Origin: Melioribacter sp051488685
Lineage (GTDB): Bacteria > Bacteroidota > Ignavibacteria > Ignavibacteriales > Melioribacteraceae
Direction of reading: 5' to 3'
Assembly (NCBI RefSeq): GCF_051488685.1
Contig: NZ_JBPSEH010000002.1
Span: 124,001 to 188,000, forward strand
Length of the DNA stretch: 64,000 nucleotides
Notes under the pieces: generated by a model
Database searches by the model: none
Seen by the model: the letters and a program-made list of their open reading frames with translations, nothing else
Told to the model about the DNA's origin: nothing
Position numbers and translations under genes: made by a program
Shown here: piece after piece, positions 1 through 7,697 of the stretch
Numbering within the stretch: position 1 is the first letter of the stretch
Layout of the letters: each line of letters opens with the position of its first letter

Positions 1-1
1 T

Positions 2-46
2 AAATTAGGACGAAAATCAGGTGAAGGATTTTATAAATACGAATGA
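2..46 (+). CDS. 3-hydroxyacyl-CoA dehydrogenase, C-terminal end (partial)
   Basis: An open frame enters from the left edge and stops at TGA 44-46, encoding KLGRKSGEGFYKYE. This is the usual extreme C-terminus of 3-hydroxybutyryl/3-hydroxyacyl-CoA dehydrogenases, which end in LGRKxGxGFYxY. Those enzymes oxidise (S)-3-hydroxyacyl-CoA with NAD(P) in butyrate or fatty-acid metabolism. Only 14 residues are visible, so the subfamily cannot be told. The gene converges with the small membrane protein that ends at 77. Confidence 0.72.
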   Translation, partial: KLGRKSGEGFYKYE

Positions 47-48
47 GC

Positions 49-66
49 ACATAATGTATATTATGT
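49..66. terminator. AT-rich hairpin between convergent genes
   Basis: ACATAAT at 49-55 and ATTATGT at 60-66 form a perfect 7-bp stem with a 4-nt loop. It lies in the 30-bp gap between the convergent genes ending at 46 and 77. The stem has almost no GC and no clean T-run follows, so it is a weak candidate for a shared terminator. Confidence 0.25.
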
Positions 67-76
67 AAACTAATTT

Positions 77-292
77 TTATAAATTACTGAATCTGTAATA
101 TAAATAAATAACTAATATTAATAATACCAGCCAGATTAAAGGACTCCTCCCTTTTTTCTTAAATTTTCTGCTGCGATTAAAACCGAGGCGCCTTTTTAAA
201 CGTTCCTCGCGGTCTTCTTCGGGGTTATAAAACCGCGGTATATACTCAAAATCCTTATGTTTTGGCTTTTTAATTAACATACCAACACTCAA
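77..292 (-). CDS. Small single-pass membrane protein, unknown function
   Basis: This is a 71-residue protein I do not recognise. The first 50 residues are highly charged and basic (KKPKHKDFEY, then an Arg/Lys-rich stretch around 30-48). One hydrophobic helix spans about residues 51-69, rich in Leu, Ile and Val. The predicted form is a C-terminally anchored protein with a basic cytoplasmic domain. Its start codon overlaps the stop of the upstream lipid kinase by 4 bases (289-292), so the two are probably translated together. The overlap and the clear membrane segment argue for a real gene. Confidence 0.6.
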   Translation of the reverse strand: MSVGMLIKKPKHKDFEYIPRFYNPEEDREERLKRRLGFNRSRKFKKKGRSPLIWLVLLILVIYLYYRFSNL

Positions 293-1203
293 TTTGAGAT
301 AATTTTTAGTTTGTTTTTTAATATCGTTACATTAATCTCTGATGCTCGCTCGGATATAATTTCGCCGTCAGCATGTACATAATAAGGCCTCTTTAGTTTA
401 ATATTGATCTTATCTGAATTAAAAAAAATTGCCTCTTTTGCCGATTCAAGTTTGTTCATTACTGCCAATGGCAGTTTGCGGAGAATTTTAAGCTTTGCCA
501 TATGATCAATTACACAAATATCGAGTAAATTGTCGTCAATTTTTGCATTTGGAGTCAAATAAAATCCACCCCCGGAAGTTTGACCATTGCCAATAGTTAT
601 TAATAATTTTTTACCATTTATCTGCTTCGAATCCGATTTTAATTCTACATCTAAAGGTTGATAATTCATTAAACCGACAATGACTGCAAAAATATAAGAA
701 ACAATTCCATTTAAACGTTTGGATCTCTGGTTTAATTTTGCTACCAGTGCATCAAAACCAATACCTAAGCTGTTGATAAATCGGAAATTAATTTCTCTGT
801 TATCTTCTTTAATTTTTGCATTACCGATATCGAAATTCTTTACTGTTGTAGAGTTAAAAATCAGACTTAGATTTTTATCAATATTTTTATCTAAGTTTAA
901 ATTTCTTGCAAAATCATTACCTGTACCAAGAGGTAAAACACCTAAGGATAGATTTGATTCCGGGTTTATACCATTTATTACTTCATTAAGAGTTCCATCG
1001 CCGCCTACAGAAATTAGATGTGTGAAATTTTTCGATAATTTTTCTACAAGATTTACAATATGTCCAGGAAATTCTGATATCTCGATATGATGTTCAACCT
1101 TTTTGCGAAAAAGAAACTCTTTTATCTTGTAGAGTGAACTGAGAGCTTTTCCTTTGCCAGCAACAGGATTAATAATAAATAAATATTGATGCTTGTTATT
1201 CAT
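289..1203 (-). CDS. Diacylglycerol/lipid kinase family protein (DgkB/YegS type)
   Basis: This 304-residue protein belongs to the diacylglycerol kinase catalytic family, soluble enzymes that phosphorylate diacylglycerol or a related lipid with ATP. Visible motifs are an N-terminal NPVAGKGKA (residues 12-20), the nucleotide-binding GGDGT (67-71) and GTGNDFARN (93 onward). A C-terminal beta-rich part carries HADGE, typical of the family. Length matches DgkB/YegS (about 300). It lies directly downstream of ftsY, with the stop of ftsY at 1204 next to its start, in a leftward run that also carries pgsA, which fits phospholipid turnover. The exact lipid substrate cannot be told from sequence. Confidence 0.88.
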   Translation of the reverse strand: MNNKHQYLFIINPVAGKGKALSSLYKIKEFLFRKKVEHHIEISEFPGHIVNLVEKLSKNFTHLISVGGDGTLNEVINGINPESNLSLGVLPLGTGNDFARNLNLDKNIDKNLSLIFNSTTVKNFDIGNAKIKEDNREINFRFINSLGIGFDALVAKLNQRSKRLNGIVSYIFAVIVGLMNYQPLDVELKSDSKQINGKKLLITIGNGQTSGGGFYLTPNAKIDDNLLDICVIDHMAKLKILRKLPLAVMNKLESAKEAIFFNSDKINIKLKRPYYVHADGEIISERASEINVTILKNKLKIISN

Positions 1204-2133
1204 TTAATTACCAAACATTGCTTCAATAAATTCTTTAGGTGAAAAATCCTGTAAATCTTCGATTCCCTCTCCTACGCCGATATATTTAACCGGAATTTTT
1301 TTCTCTGCTATTATTCTAAAAATGACACCACCTTTTGCTGTACCGTCAAGTTTAGTGATGATTATTCCCGTAGGTTTTGTATATTTCTCAAATTCCTCAA
1401 CTTGACGAACCGCATTTTGACCAGCTGTACCATCAAGAACCATCAGCACTTCGTTGGGAGCATAAGGGAGCAAATTGTTAATAACGCGATGAATTTTGTT
1501 GAGTTCATCCATTAGATTTTTTTGTGTATGTAATCTACCGGCTGTATCGATAATAACAATATCTGTACCGTCTTTTTGAGCGGATTTTATCGTATCAAAT
1601 GCCACTGCCGAAGGTTCTTTTGAATTCGTACTGATTATGTCAACTCCAGCTTTCTTTGCCCATATTTCGAGCTGATCATTTGCTGCTGCTCTAAAAGTAT
1701 CAGCAGAACCAATTTTCACTTTCAAACCAGACTTCTTAAAATTATAAGCCAATTTACCTATAGTAGTAGTTTTACCTGAACCATTAACACCAATTATAAC
1801 AATTACATAAGGTTTTTTTGATAAATCAATTTCTCCATTAATATTTACCTGATTTAACAACGATTCAAGTTCTTCTTTTATTATTTTCTGGAAGTTTTCA
1901 GCAGACCTGTCAGATTCTTTTTTAAAAAGTGCCCTTGCTTTTTCGATTATTTCTTCGGCAATTTGAGAGCCAATGTCGCTTGTTATCAATATTTCTTCGA
2001 GTTCTTCGAGTGTCTTTTCGTCAACTTTTGCCTTGCCACTAATAGTTTCTGATATTTTATTGAGCAAATTATCGCGTGTTTTGGACAAACCCTCTTTTAG
2101 TTTACCGAAATTTATGTTTTTAAATAGCTTCAT
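1204..2133 (-). CDS. ftsY: Signal recognition particle receptor FtsY
   Basis: FtsY is the SRP receptor GTPase that docks SRP-ribosome complexes at the inner membrane. The NG domain is complete: an N-domain helical bundle, the P-loop GVNGSGKT (about 115-122), the DTAGRLHTQ switch and TKLDGTAKGG near the C-terminus. There is no long acidic A domain, as in many compact FtsY proteins. I start it at the ATG at 2133, because MKLFKNINFGKLKEGLSKTR is the usual FtsY N-terminus. An in-frame ATG at 2160 would add nine unremarkable residues. Either start overlaps the 3' end of pgsA (stop at 2120), suggesting translational coupling. Confidence 0.95.
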   Translation of the reverse strand: MKLFKNINFGKLKEGLSKTRDNLLNKISETISGKAKVDEKTLEELEEILITSDIGSQIAEEIIEKARALFKKESDRSAENFQKIIKEELESLLNQVNINGEIDLSKKPYVIVIIGVNGSGKTTTIGKLAYNFKKSGLKVKIGSADTFRAAANDQLEIWAKKAGVDIISTNSKEPSAVAFDTIKSAQKDGTDIVIIDTAGRLHTQKNLMDELNKIHRVINNLLPYAPNEVLMVLDGTAGQNAVRQVEEFEKYTKPTGIIITKLDGTAKGGVIFRIIAEKKIPVKYIGVGEGIEDLQDFSPKEFIEAMFGN

Positions 2134-2701
2134 TTTTTTTGTACCATTTAATTGATTCATATGCTCGAATAGAATAACCGATTAAAGAGAGATAACAAAG
2201 TAAGAGACTTAAATAAAATATCGTCTTATAAAAAAAAGTAATTTCACAACCTGCAATTACAAGGAGCAAATAAATGCCAATTGAGAATGCAGTAATTTTC
2301 CCTAGTAGATTAGATGGGAGCACTTTTTTTATTATTTGGGATACGACAATTCCTCCAGAGAAAATAAGTAGATCGCGTAAAATTACTGTCCAGAAATAAA
2401 GTGGCACAATATATTCATGTCGGTAAAGTTGCAAAATTATGACAAATATAACAATTTTATCGGCTAAGGGGTCAATAATTTTACCGAATTCGCTTATCTT
2501 GTTGTATTTTCGAGCAATATAACCATCAAGTATATCTGTAAGAAAGTCGATAAAAATTAAAAGTAGTACGTAATATCGATTTGTAGCTGTCTCAATATTC
2601 GATAATAATATGAACAATGGGATTGCAGTAAGTAACCGTAAAAAACTAAATAGATTTGGTAATGTAAAAATATTTAATTTATTAGCTATATTATTGTTCA
2701 T
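2120..2701 (-). CDS. pgsA: CDP-alcohol phosphatidyltransferase, probably PgsA
   Basis: This 193-residue integral membrane protein has the CDP-alcohol phosphotransferase signature D-x2-D-G-x2-A-R-x8-G-x3-D-x3-D, seen as DILDGYIARKYNKISEFGKI followed by IDPLADK. These aspartates bind Mg and CDP-diacylglycerol. About five or six hydrophobic helices follow. The size and N-terminal region fit CDP-diacylglycerol-glycerol-3-phosphate 3-phosphatidyltransferase, the committed step to phosphatidylglycerol. Related family members make other head groups, so the substrate is inferred from family resemblance. It lies 20 bp downstream of purF and overlaps ftsY. Confidence 0.85.
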   Translation of the reverse strand: MNNNIANKLNIFTLPNLFSFLRLLTAIPLFILLSNIETATNRYYVLLLIFIDFLTDILDGYIARKYNKISEFGKIIDPLADKIVIFVIILQLYRHEYIVPLYFWTVILRDLLIFSGGIVVSQIIKKVLPSNLLGKITAFSIGIYLLLVIAGCEITFFYKTIFYLSLLLCYLSLIGYSIRAYESIKWYKKNEAI

Positions 2702-2721
2702 AAAATTTATATAACTAATTG

Positions 2722-4227
2722 TTATACAATGTCATATTCTTCTTTACTTATACCCATTTCTACTGTTACAGGATAAACACCAGTAAAACAGGCTGTACAG
2801 AAGTCTGATGGTTCATGGTCTACCATTGATTGAAGCATTTCGTCTACTGTCATATATTCAAGTGAATCGACTTCTAAGAATTTTCTTATTGCTTCTACGT
2901 CACTTTTGTATTTGTATGCAATCAATTCTGATTGTGACGGGAAATCCATACCATAATAGCACGGACTGACAATTGGTGGTGAAGAAATTCTCAAATGAAT
3001 CGATTTTGGATTTGCTTCGCGGAGCAAGTGTACTAATTGTTTCGAAGTTGTGCCACGTACAATCGAATCGTCGACAAGCACAATTGTTCTATTTTCAAGT
3101 ACACCTTTTACAGTATTGAACTTAATTTTTACGCCAATTTCACGGGCTTTTTGTCCTGGTAGTATAAATGTTCGACCAACGTAGTGGCTACGTATCAGTC
3201 CTATTTCTAATCTTGAAGGAATTCCCATTTTAGCTAATTGACTTTGGTATCCAATTGCAGCAGTGTTAGAACTATCAGGAACGCTAATTACAATTACTTT
3301 TTCTCCATCCGGATCTTTGACTGGATGTTTTTCTGCCAAAATTTTGCCCAATTTGCGTCTTATTTTGTCGACATTTGTACCGAATATTTTGCTATCGGGA
3401 CGTGAGAAATAGATATATTCGAAAACACAATGCTTTTTTGAGTTTTTTTCGGGAAAGATCGAAAAGGATTTAAAGGTTCCCTTTTCCAGAGTTTCTTCAT
3501 CAATAACAAGAATTTCGTTTGGCTCAACGTCGCGTATATATTCACCGGAATTTATATCGAGGGCACAAGTTTCAGATGCAATTATGAAAGCATTTCCTTT
3601 TTTTCCAACAGCCAAAGGTCTGAATCCATGAGGATCACGGGCTGCGATCAGTTTGTCGTCTGTCATAATGACCAGACAGTATGCTCCTTTAATTTGTTGT
3701 AGTGCATCCCGAATTTGATCTATCTGGTCGTCGTATTTGCTCCTGGCAATTAAATGAAGAATTACTTCAGTGTCGCTTGTAGTCTGGAAAATTGCTCCCT
3801 CGGCAACTAACTTTTGTCTTAATTCTTTCGCATTAGTTAGATTGCCATTATGTGCAAGTGCTAAATTGCCCGAGCGGTAATTGACTACAAAGGGCTGAAT
3901 ATTTTTTTTAGAATCTGCTGAACCTGTCGTTGAGTATCGATTATGCCCTATTGCGCATACTCCTGTCAATACATTTTCGAATAAATTCTGGTCATTAAAA
4001 ACTTCGGAAACTAATCCAAAATTTTTATGATACCGAAATACTTTTTGCCCTTTTTGATTATATGTCGATGTTACAATACCGGCTCCTTCCTGTCCTCGAT
4101 GTTGCAAAGCATGAAGTCCATAATAAGTTTTTACTGCTGCATCTTTACATCCGTATATACCAAAAATACCGCAGTGACATTGTGGCTTATCATGCAACGT
4201 ATTAATCTCAATATGTCTATCTTGCAT
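2722..4227 (-). CDS. purF: Amidophosphoribosyltransferase PurF
   Basis: PurF makes phosphoribosylamine from PRPP and glutamine, the first step of purine synthesis. The protein (501 aa) starts with an 18-residue propeptide followed by Cys19 in CHCGIFGIYG, the N-terminal nucleophile of the glutaminase after self-processing. The glutaminase domain carries HNRYSTTG and AHNGNLTN. The phosphoribosyltransferase half has the PRPP loop IVLVDDSIVRGTTS. Cysteines in CVFEYIYFSRPDS, CYYGMDFPS and CTACFTGVYP place it in the iron-sulfur-containing Bacillus-type class, which is oxygen sensitive and suits an anaerobe. It heads the leftward run toward pgsA and ftsY. Another purine gene, purE, lies at 41.8 kb. 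Confidence 0.97.
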   Translation of the reverse strand: MQDRHIEINTLHDKPQCHCGIFGIYGCKDAAVKTYYGLHALQHRGQEGAGIVTSTYNQKGQKVFRYHKNFGLVSEVFNDQNLFENVLTGVCAIGHNRYSTTGSADSKKNIQPFVVNYRSGNLALAHNGNLTNAKELRQKLVAEGAIFQTTSDTEVILHLIARSKYDDQIDQIRDALQQIKGAYCLVIMTDDKLIAARDPHGFRPLAVGKKGNAFIIASETCALDINSGEYIRDVEPNEILVIDEETLEKGTFKSFSIFPEKNSKKHCVFEYIYFSRPDSKIFGTNVDKIRRKLGKILAEKHPVKDPDGEKVIVISVPDSSNTAAIGYQSQLAKMGIPSRLEIGLIRSHYVGRTFILPGQKAREIGVKIKFNTVKGVLENRTIVLVDDSIVRGTTSKQLVHLLREANPKSIHLRISSPPIVSPCYYGMDFPSQSELIAYKYKSDVEAIRKFLEVDSLEYMTVDEMLQSMVDHEPSDFCTACFTGVYPVTVEMGISKEEYDIV

Positions 4228-4411
4228 TTTTTCGTATCTTTTTGTTTGAATTGTACCACAAAATATAACACATACTTAACACATAATAAAGATAAGTAGA
4301 ATGGACTTCATTGAAAATCAGTCGCTTCCATTGCAAAAAATTATGTTAATTGATTCATTATAATTTTTCTTGCACAAATTACTTCTTAATTTTAATTTAT
4401 AATTAACAATT

Positions 4412-4433
4412 ACAGATAATTTAATATATCTGT
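4412..4433. promoter_or_regulatory. Inverted repeat, candidate operator upstream of the accessory module
   Basis: ACAGATA at 4412-4418 and TATCTGT at 4427-4433 form a perfect 7-bp inverted repeat with an 8-nt AT-rich spacer. It sits 65 bp before the ATG at 4499, in the 271-bp divergent gap between purF and the accessory module. Its position suits an operator or promoter element. A regulator encoded in the same module (5550-6194) is one possible ligand. This is inference from symmetry and position only. Confidence 0.4.
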
Positions 4434-4498
4434 ATATACTCCCATTTTTTATGTGAATTTTCGATAGCAGTGAAATTTCAAATAAATACGTTGAAGCT

Positions 4499-5398
4499 AT
4501 GAATTCAGAATTAATTAATTCAATTAATGAACTTACACTGATTTATAAAAAGAGCAAAGACGAAAGGCTTTTACAGGAAATTAATCGCTTGCTTCGGCTA
4601 CTCGAATATCAATCCTGGTATTTAAAGGCCACACTCGGAATTATCGACTTTAGACACGATTACTATGAAGACCCCGAGATTAAGAAGTACGAAGAACTAT
4701 TCAGCCATAGTAATGCATTCTCTAAATTTCATCTTATAATTCCCCTCTTGATGTATTTATTTAAAAATTACAATAATGAAATGAATGTTCTTGATATGAG
4801 TATTTCTTTTATGAAAGAATTAAAAGATTTTTTGCGACCGGGTGATTATGCCAAGACAAGGACAGGAGCTCAGCGCTTTATTACAAATACAAGATTTGCT
4901 TCAAATGAATTGAGAAGATTGGGAATGCTTCGTTCTGATCGTGATCATTTTTTTCACAGTTGGAAATTGTCCCCTTATGGAGTTCTCATTGCCGGAAGTC
5001 TTTATATTGATTTTGTATCGCATGAGTTAAATAAATTTCTCGATTATAAATTAAATAAGGATAGTGCATATATTAATTCCCTCAATTTAATAACTGAAAC
5101 TGCCAATGAGATAGTTGAAAAAAATAAATTTGACATGATACTCAGATTTATTTTAGAGGAAGAAATAATTTATTATATGATGAGATTATATGAGGACTCT
5201 TTCAGGCAATTTGTGAAATTGGTAAACAATTTTATAAATAGTAAATATAACCGTAATGCAGAAGAAGACCTGGAAAAATTTCTAAATGAGCTTAAATACG
5301 ATAAAGAAATTTCCAGACTCGCCGACTCCATAAAAATCAGAAAGGAAATTGATTATAATATGAAACAATTTTACTCGATTATAAATAATGTTAAATGA
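4499..5398 (+). CDS. Unknown protein with a possible winged-helix segment
   Basis: This 299-residue protein is not one I recognise. It is mostly helical, charged and lacks a signal peptide. Around residues 119-165 the pattern RFITNTRFASNELRRLGMLR, then a short turn and WKLSPYG, resembles the helix-turn-helix plus wing of Mrr-type N-terminal domains (a helix, then LxxxGLL, then WxLTxxG). A DNA- or protein-binding winged helix is therefore possible but unproven. The C-terminal third is Lys/Glu-rich. It starts at an ATG without a clear Shine-Dalgarno sequence, downstream of the inverted repeat at 4412-4433. The S24 regulator follows after a 151-bp gap on the same strand. Confidence 0.6.
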   Translation: MNSELINSINELTLIYKKSKDERLLQEINRLLRLLEYQSWYLKATLGIIDFRHDYYEDPEIKKYEELFSHSNAFSKFHLIIPLLMYLFKNYNNEMNVLDMSISFMKELKDFLRPGDYAKTRTGAQRFITNTRFASNELRRLGMLRSDRDHFFHSWKLSPYGVLIAGSLYIDFVSHELNKFLDYKLNKDSAYINSLNLITETANEIVEKNKFDMILRFILEEEIIYYMMRLYEDSFRQFVKLVNNFINSKYNRNAEEDLEKFLNELKYDKEISRLADSIKIRKEIDYNMKQFYSIINNVK

Positions 5399-5489
5399 AA
5401 TTAGAAAGTTATTAAAAGAATATTAGCTGGGCATAAAGTTCTTAAAGAACAAACTGGTTTTAAAAAGGGCTCCTACAAAAAATAGTTTC

Positions 5490-5497
5490 TTGTACAA
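5490..5497. promoter_or_regulatory. Short palindrome in front of the S24 regulator gene
   Basis: TTGTACAA is a perfect 8-bp palindrome lying 52 bp upstream of the start of the LexA-like regulator at 5550. Autoregulation through such a site is common for S24-family repressors, but an 8-mer of this kind also arises by chance in AT-rich DNA. Confidence 0.25.
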
Positions 5498-5549
5498 AAT
5501 AAATGTTAAATGAGGGCAAATTAAACAAGAATAAAATAAAGAGGGAAAA

Positions 5550-6194
5550 ATGGGGTGGGATGCATTTCTAAATAATTTATTACGTGAACTAAGGCTTAGT
5601 CCTTATGAATTATCAAAAATTGCTAAAATCGGCCACTCGAACATAATGCGTGTACTTAGAGGCCAGACAAAAAGACCATTTCCTAATACTATACATAAAA
5701 TTGAACAGGCTTTGAACATCTCTATTGACGATTCAAATATTAATAACATTACTTACAAAAAGCTGCCACCAAAAAATGAACATGATATCAACAAAATCAT
5801 ATATTCAAACAATAGAGGGTACCCCCTATTGGCACACATCAATTCACTATCCCCCGAAAATCTGTTCAATGATGAAAACGTCATTGGACAAGTTGCATTT
5901 ACTTACAAAAAAGAAGAAAGATGCTTTTTTGTAAAGGCAGAGGGCGATTCAATGCACCCGACAATAAGCGACGGTGATTATGTTTTTGTTGACATGGACG
6001 AACCAATCCATAACAACAATATCATAATCACTATTTTGCGAGATGGCCGTCAATTAATAAAACGATACAAAAAAATAAGCGACGACCTCGCTTTGCTCTA
6101 TAGCGATAATTACAAATACGAGCCCTTTCCAGTTCAGCTAAAAGATATTCTTCTTAGTTACCGGGTAGTAAAAATCATTAAAAACAATATTTAG
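5550..6194 (+). CDS. LexA/CI-like regulator: HTH plus S24 peptidase fold
   Basis: This 214-residue protein has an N-terminal Cro/CI-type helix-turn-helix (about 5-58, with SPYELSKIAKIGHSNIMRVL) and a C-terminal S24 peptidase domain. The catalytic pair is visible: Ser134 in AEGDSMHPT and Lys171 in RQLIKRYKK. LexA-type repressors cut themselves at Ala-Gly or Cys-Gly between these domains. The matching stretch here, YPLLAHINSLSP (91-102), has Ser-Leu at the scissile position, so self-cleavage at the usual bond is unlikely. A GAGGG Shine-Dalgarno precedes the ATG. A small outer-membrane protein follows 9 bp downstream, so the two are probably co-transcribed. It may be a stress or phage-type regulator rather than LexA itself. 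Confidence 0.85.
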   Translation: MGWDAFLNNLLRELRLSPYELSKIAKIGHSNIMRVLRGQTKRPFPNTIHKIEQALNISIDDSNINNITYKKLPPKNEHDINKIIYSNNRGYPLLAHINSLSPENLFNDENVIGQVAFTYKKEERCFFVKAEGDSMHPTISDGDYVFVDMDEPIHNNNIIITILRDGRQLIKRYKKISDDLALLYSDNYKYEPFPVQLKDILLSYRVVKIIKNNI

Positions 6195-6203
6195 GAGGAA
6201 AAA

Positions 6204-6641
6204 ATGAAAAAATTATTTATTTTCATTGCATTCTTCCCCTTTCTACTAAGTGCACAGGATATCAAAATCGGATTCGGTGCGGATTATCTTACCAATCCAG
6301 AAATTACAAGCTTTAATATCGGGTTATTAAAATCTAACTATGGAATTCTAACTTCAGTCGGATACGGTAAAAAAGACGATACAGGTTATGGAGATTACAA
6401 ACTCACTGCTACCAGTATAAAATTGCTATATGCGGAAAAGTTATTTAATCTAAATGCAGGCGCAATGCTATTGAACGACGAAGGATTTTCGTCTATAAAA
6501 GATGGATTGAAGTTCACAGGCGGATTTGGCCTAAATTTCACAACAGAAAAAGCTCTCTATATGCTTACTGTTAATTTTTTAGTACTTCACAATAAAAAAT
6601 ATACATTCGGGTATGGCTTAGGTTTAAGCGCATGGTTCTAG
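6204..6641 (+). CDS. Small secreted outer-membrane beta-barrel-like protein
   Basis: This 145-residue protein starts with a signal peptide (MKKLFIFIAFFPFLLSAQ, cleavage likely after SA near residue 17). The rest is alternating polar/aromatic beta-strand sequence rich in Gly, Tyr and Phe. It ends in Trp-Phe; a terminal Phe is the classical outer-membrane barrel insertion signal. No specific family is recognised. A strong AGGAGG Shine-Dalgarno lies 6 bp before the start. It is 9 bp downstream of the S24 regulator and followed by a strong terminator, so it is the last gene of this short unit. Its link to the regulator suggests an envelope or stress role, but that is inference. Confidence 0.72.
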   Translation: MKKLFIFIAFFPFLLSAQDIKIGFGADYLTNPEITSFNIGLLKSNYGILTSVGYGKKDDTGYGDYKLTATSIKLLYAEKLFNLNAGAMLLNDEGFSSIKDGLKFTGGFGLNFTTEKALYMLTVNFLVLHNKKYTFGYGLGLSAWF

Positions 6642-6670
6642 AATGAGTTTAAGGGGTGTTTATTTAATGA

Positions 6671-6703
6671 AGCGGAGTCTGTTTTACTGGCTCCGCTTTT
6701 TTA
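6671..6703 (+). terminator. Rho-independent terminator closing the accessory module
   Basis: AGCGGAG (6671-6677) pairs perfectly with CTCCGCT (6691-6697) and is followed by a run of six T. It lies 30 bp after the outer-membrane protein stop codon and before the oppositely oriented tRNA-Pro. Confidence 0.85.
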
Positions 6704-6758
6704 AAATAGAGGAAGATTCTTCAATAAAGTGGACTTAATTAAAAAATAAAAGAATTAG

Positions 6759-6832
6759 TCGGAACGGCGGGATTTGAACCCGCGACCCCTTGAACCCCAT
6801 TCAAGTGCGCTACCGGGCTGCGCTACGTTCCG
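6759..6832 (-). tRNA. tRNA-Pro (anticodon GGG)
   Basis: On the minus strand the sequence folds as a full cloverleaf. The acceptor stem is CGGAACG/CGTTCCG, the D-arm contains GCGCAGCCCGGTAGCGC, and the anticodon stem CTTGA/TCAAG carries the loop ATGGGGT, giving anticodon GGG. The T-arm is GCGGG-TTCAAAT-CCCGC. The discriminator base is A and CCA is not encoded. Its 5' end directly follows the stop codon of the MerR gene, so the tRNA is probably processed from a shared transcript. Confidence 0.95.
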
Positions 6833-7207
6833 TTACAATTTTTCTTTCAATTCTATTAAAAATTTTTTTATTGTTTCCAGATCTTCTTTTAACTCTCGTT
6901 TCTCATGCGTGTCGGTAACTGCATCATTTTGAACTGCAAAGTTATCTTTTTCATGCGATTTATTCAATCCAGAAAGAATTTTTTTTGCTCCCTCAATCGT
7001 ATATTTTTCTTCACGGAGTAATTTTTTTATTTCTAATATTAACTTTATGTCTTTATTTGTATAAATACGGTTACCCGCCCTGTTCTTGCTCGGTTTAAGC
7101 TGTTCGAATTCAGTTTCCCAGTATCTAAGAATATATTGCTCTAAACCGGTTATTTTACTTACCTCACTAATAGAATAATATAACTTTTTGAGACCGAAAT
7201 CTTTCAT
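6833..7207 (-). CDS. MerR-family transcriptional regulator
   Basis: This 124-residue protein begins with the MerR winged-helix DNA-binding domain: YYSISEVSKITGLEQYILRY followed by WETEFEQLKPSKNRAGNRIY (about 10-48). The second helical part ends in a Lys/Glu-rich coiled coil of about 40 residues that would mediate dimerisation. There is no recognisable effector domain and no metal-binding cysteines, so it belongs to the short MerR-like group common in Bacteroidota rather than to metal sensors. The TAA stop abuts the tRNA-Pro 5' end with no gap. Its target is unknown. Confidence 0.88.
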   Translation of the reverse strand: MKDFGLKKLYYSISEVSKITGLEQYILRYWETEFEQLKPSKNRAGNRIYTNKDIKLILEIKKLLREEKYTIEGAKKILSGLNKSHEKDNFAVQNDAVTDTHEKRELKEDLETIKKFLIELKEKL

Positions 7208-7271
7208 GCATTTACCTTTTTACATGCTCGAAGTAAAATAACGTAAATACATAAAATTAGCAAGATTAAAT

Positions 7272-7697
7272 TTATTTGTTAATTAAATCTATCAGAGCGT
7301 AAACTCCTAAAAGATAACTTAGTGTTTTAAATCCACTTATATAGCCGTCGCAGACTCCCGCAGTTAAAGATACTTTTCTGAAACTATCGCGACTCTGGAT
7401 ATTCGATAAATGGACTTCAACTTTAGGTAGTTTACAAATTTCGAGAGCATCCCGTATTGCAACGCTTGTATGTGAATACCCGCCCGGATTAATCAATATG
7501 CCGTCAAATTCAGTTGAATTGTTGATTTTATTAACAATATTCGATTCGTCGGGCGATTGAAAAAATTCGAATTCGATTTCAGGGAAACGGTTGCGAAGTG
7601 TGCTTTCAATTGATGTCAGATCGTTATTGCCATAGAAATCTGGATTTCGCAATTTTAAGAGGTTGAGATTAGGCCCATTAATTACAAGTATTTTCAT
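7272..7697 (-). CDS. aroQ: 3-dehydroquinate dehydratase, type II
   Basis: AroQ removes water from 3-dehydroquinate in the shikimate pathway as a dodecamer. The 141-residue length is typical. Visible motifs are INGPNLNLL at the N-terminus, the lid with DFYG (catalytic Tyr), LINPGGYSHTSVAIRDAL with the catalytic His and substrate-binding Asn, and VEVHLSNIQSRDSFR. The usual GAYTHTS is GGYSHTS here, a mild variant. The start codon overlaps the stop of the upstream 90-aa gene by 4 bases (ATGA), so the two are coupled. Confidence 0.95.
   Translation of the reverse strand: MKILVINGPNLNLLKLRNPDFYGNNDLTSIESTLRNRFPEIEFEFFQSPDESNIVNKINNSTEFDGILINPGGYSHTSVAIRDALEICKLPKVEVHLSNIQSRDSFRKVSLTAGVCDGYISGFKTLSYLLGVYALIDLINK

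Noticed and set aside
4228..4498. Purine riboswitch or PurR-type site upstream of purF
   Set aside because: No purine-riboswitch core or other conserved fold could be seen; the gap is plain AT-rich DNA apart from the inverted repeat at 4412-4433.
4228..6832. Genomic island inserted at the tRNA-Pro 3' end
   Set aside because: The accessory module lies on the 3' side of the tRNA, but no integrase and no repeat of the tRNA 3' end were found at the far border (4228-4498).
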